Source: Acidobacteriota bacterium
GTDB taxonomy: Bacteria > Acidobacteriota > Thermoanaerobaculia > UBA5066
Direction: 5' to 3'
DNA: 14,235 nucleotides
Assembly: GCA_016789625.1 (NCBI GenBank)
Contig: JAEUQS010000309.1
Location: 1 to 14,235 of the forward strand
The notes under the pieces were generated by a model. That model was given only the letters and a program-made list of their open reading frames with translations, searched no databases and was not told where the DNA came from. Shown here piece after piece: positions 14,107 through 14,235 of the stretch. The position numbers and the translations under genes are program-made. Each line of letters opens with the position of its first letter. Positions within the stretch are counted from its first letter, which is position 1.

Positions 14107-14203
14107 TGATAGCCCCTTTCCTGGCGGCTCCCGCACCGTCCCGTCCGGGAACGGACGAGCCGTCTCGTCAGCCGCATGATGTCACGGGACCCGGGTGACC
14201 CGC

Positions 14204-14235
14204 CTATCCGAGGTCGAAGCGGTCGAGGTTCATCA
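14204..14235 (-). CDS. katG: 3' end of a catalase-peroxidase (KatG) gene, truncated by window edge
   Basis: On the minus strand the last bases read MNLDRFDLG then TAG (14206-14204), with the preceding partial codon ending TG (compatible with valine). KatG proteins end in VMNLDRFDL followed by one residue, so the match covers essentially the whole visible fragment. Only ten codons are in view, so identity rests on this short but distinctive ending. If right, a heme peroxidase that removes hydrogen peroxide lies upstream on this strand, about 100 bases before the DUF3597 gene. Confidence 0.65.
   Translation of the reverse strand, partial: MNLDRFDLG

Noticed and set aside
14181..14199. GTCAC...GTGAC inverted repeat as a terminator after katG
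   Set aside because: The stem is only five base pairs with a mismatched interior, and no T-tract follows on either strand.

Overview
This is a GC-rich (roughly two thirds G+C by eye), densely coded stretch of a free-living bacterial chromosome. The gene mix is an ECF sigma factor, tandem YCII domains, an AraC- and a LysR-type regulator, an S9A peptidase, DUF3597/DUF937, and what looks like the tail of katG. This suits a soil or sediment bacterium such as an acidobacterial, gemmatimonad-like or proteobacterial/myxobacterial lineage. No rRNA or other phylogenetic marker is present, so the lineage is a guess. I saw no CRISPR array, insertion sequence, prophage gene, tRNA or rRNA.

Left block (1-2510, + strand): a tight four-gene run. 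It holds a tandem YCII protein cut by the window edge, an ECF sigma factor, a small membrane protein rich in His and Cys, and a metallo-beta-lactamase-fold hydrolase of the UlaG/NAPE-PLD type. Next comes a class I SAM methyltransferase (2592-3416). Its stop codon overlaps tail to tail with an orphan ribbon-helix-helix antitoxin gene (3413-3637, minus).

Centre (3638-6034): a promoter region with a 13-bp direct repeat at 21-bp period abutting a -35 element, then a zinc alcohol dehydrogenase. After it come a 21-codon leader ORF with its own Shine-Dalgarno and, overlapping it by ATGA, an AraC/OruR-type regulator. The repeat geometry is that of an AraC-family activator site, so the regulator probably controls the dehydrogenase. 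Next is a short region with three stacked palindromes just before an AAA ATPase/DUF4143 gene (6107-7267), which looks self-regulated.

Right half: a lipoprotein-type prolyl oligopeptidase (7305-9488) is followed by a two-gene unit. This unit is a nucleotidyltransferase-like protein (9594-10376) and an acidic 81-residue partner (10373-10618), a possible undescribed toxin-antitoxin-like pair. A 14-TM MFS efflux pump (minus) is divergent from a LysR regulator (12096-13004), the classic regulator/efflux arrangement. The end holds a DUF3597-DUF937 gene pair (minus) and ten codons that match the C-terminus of catalase-peroxidase KatG (minus).

The only stretch over 300 bases between the larger genes is 3417-3759. 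It is occupied by the antitoxin gene and the adh control region. The 105 bases at 9489-9593 hold only a possible -10 element.
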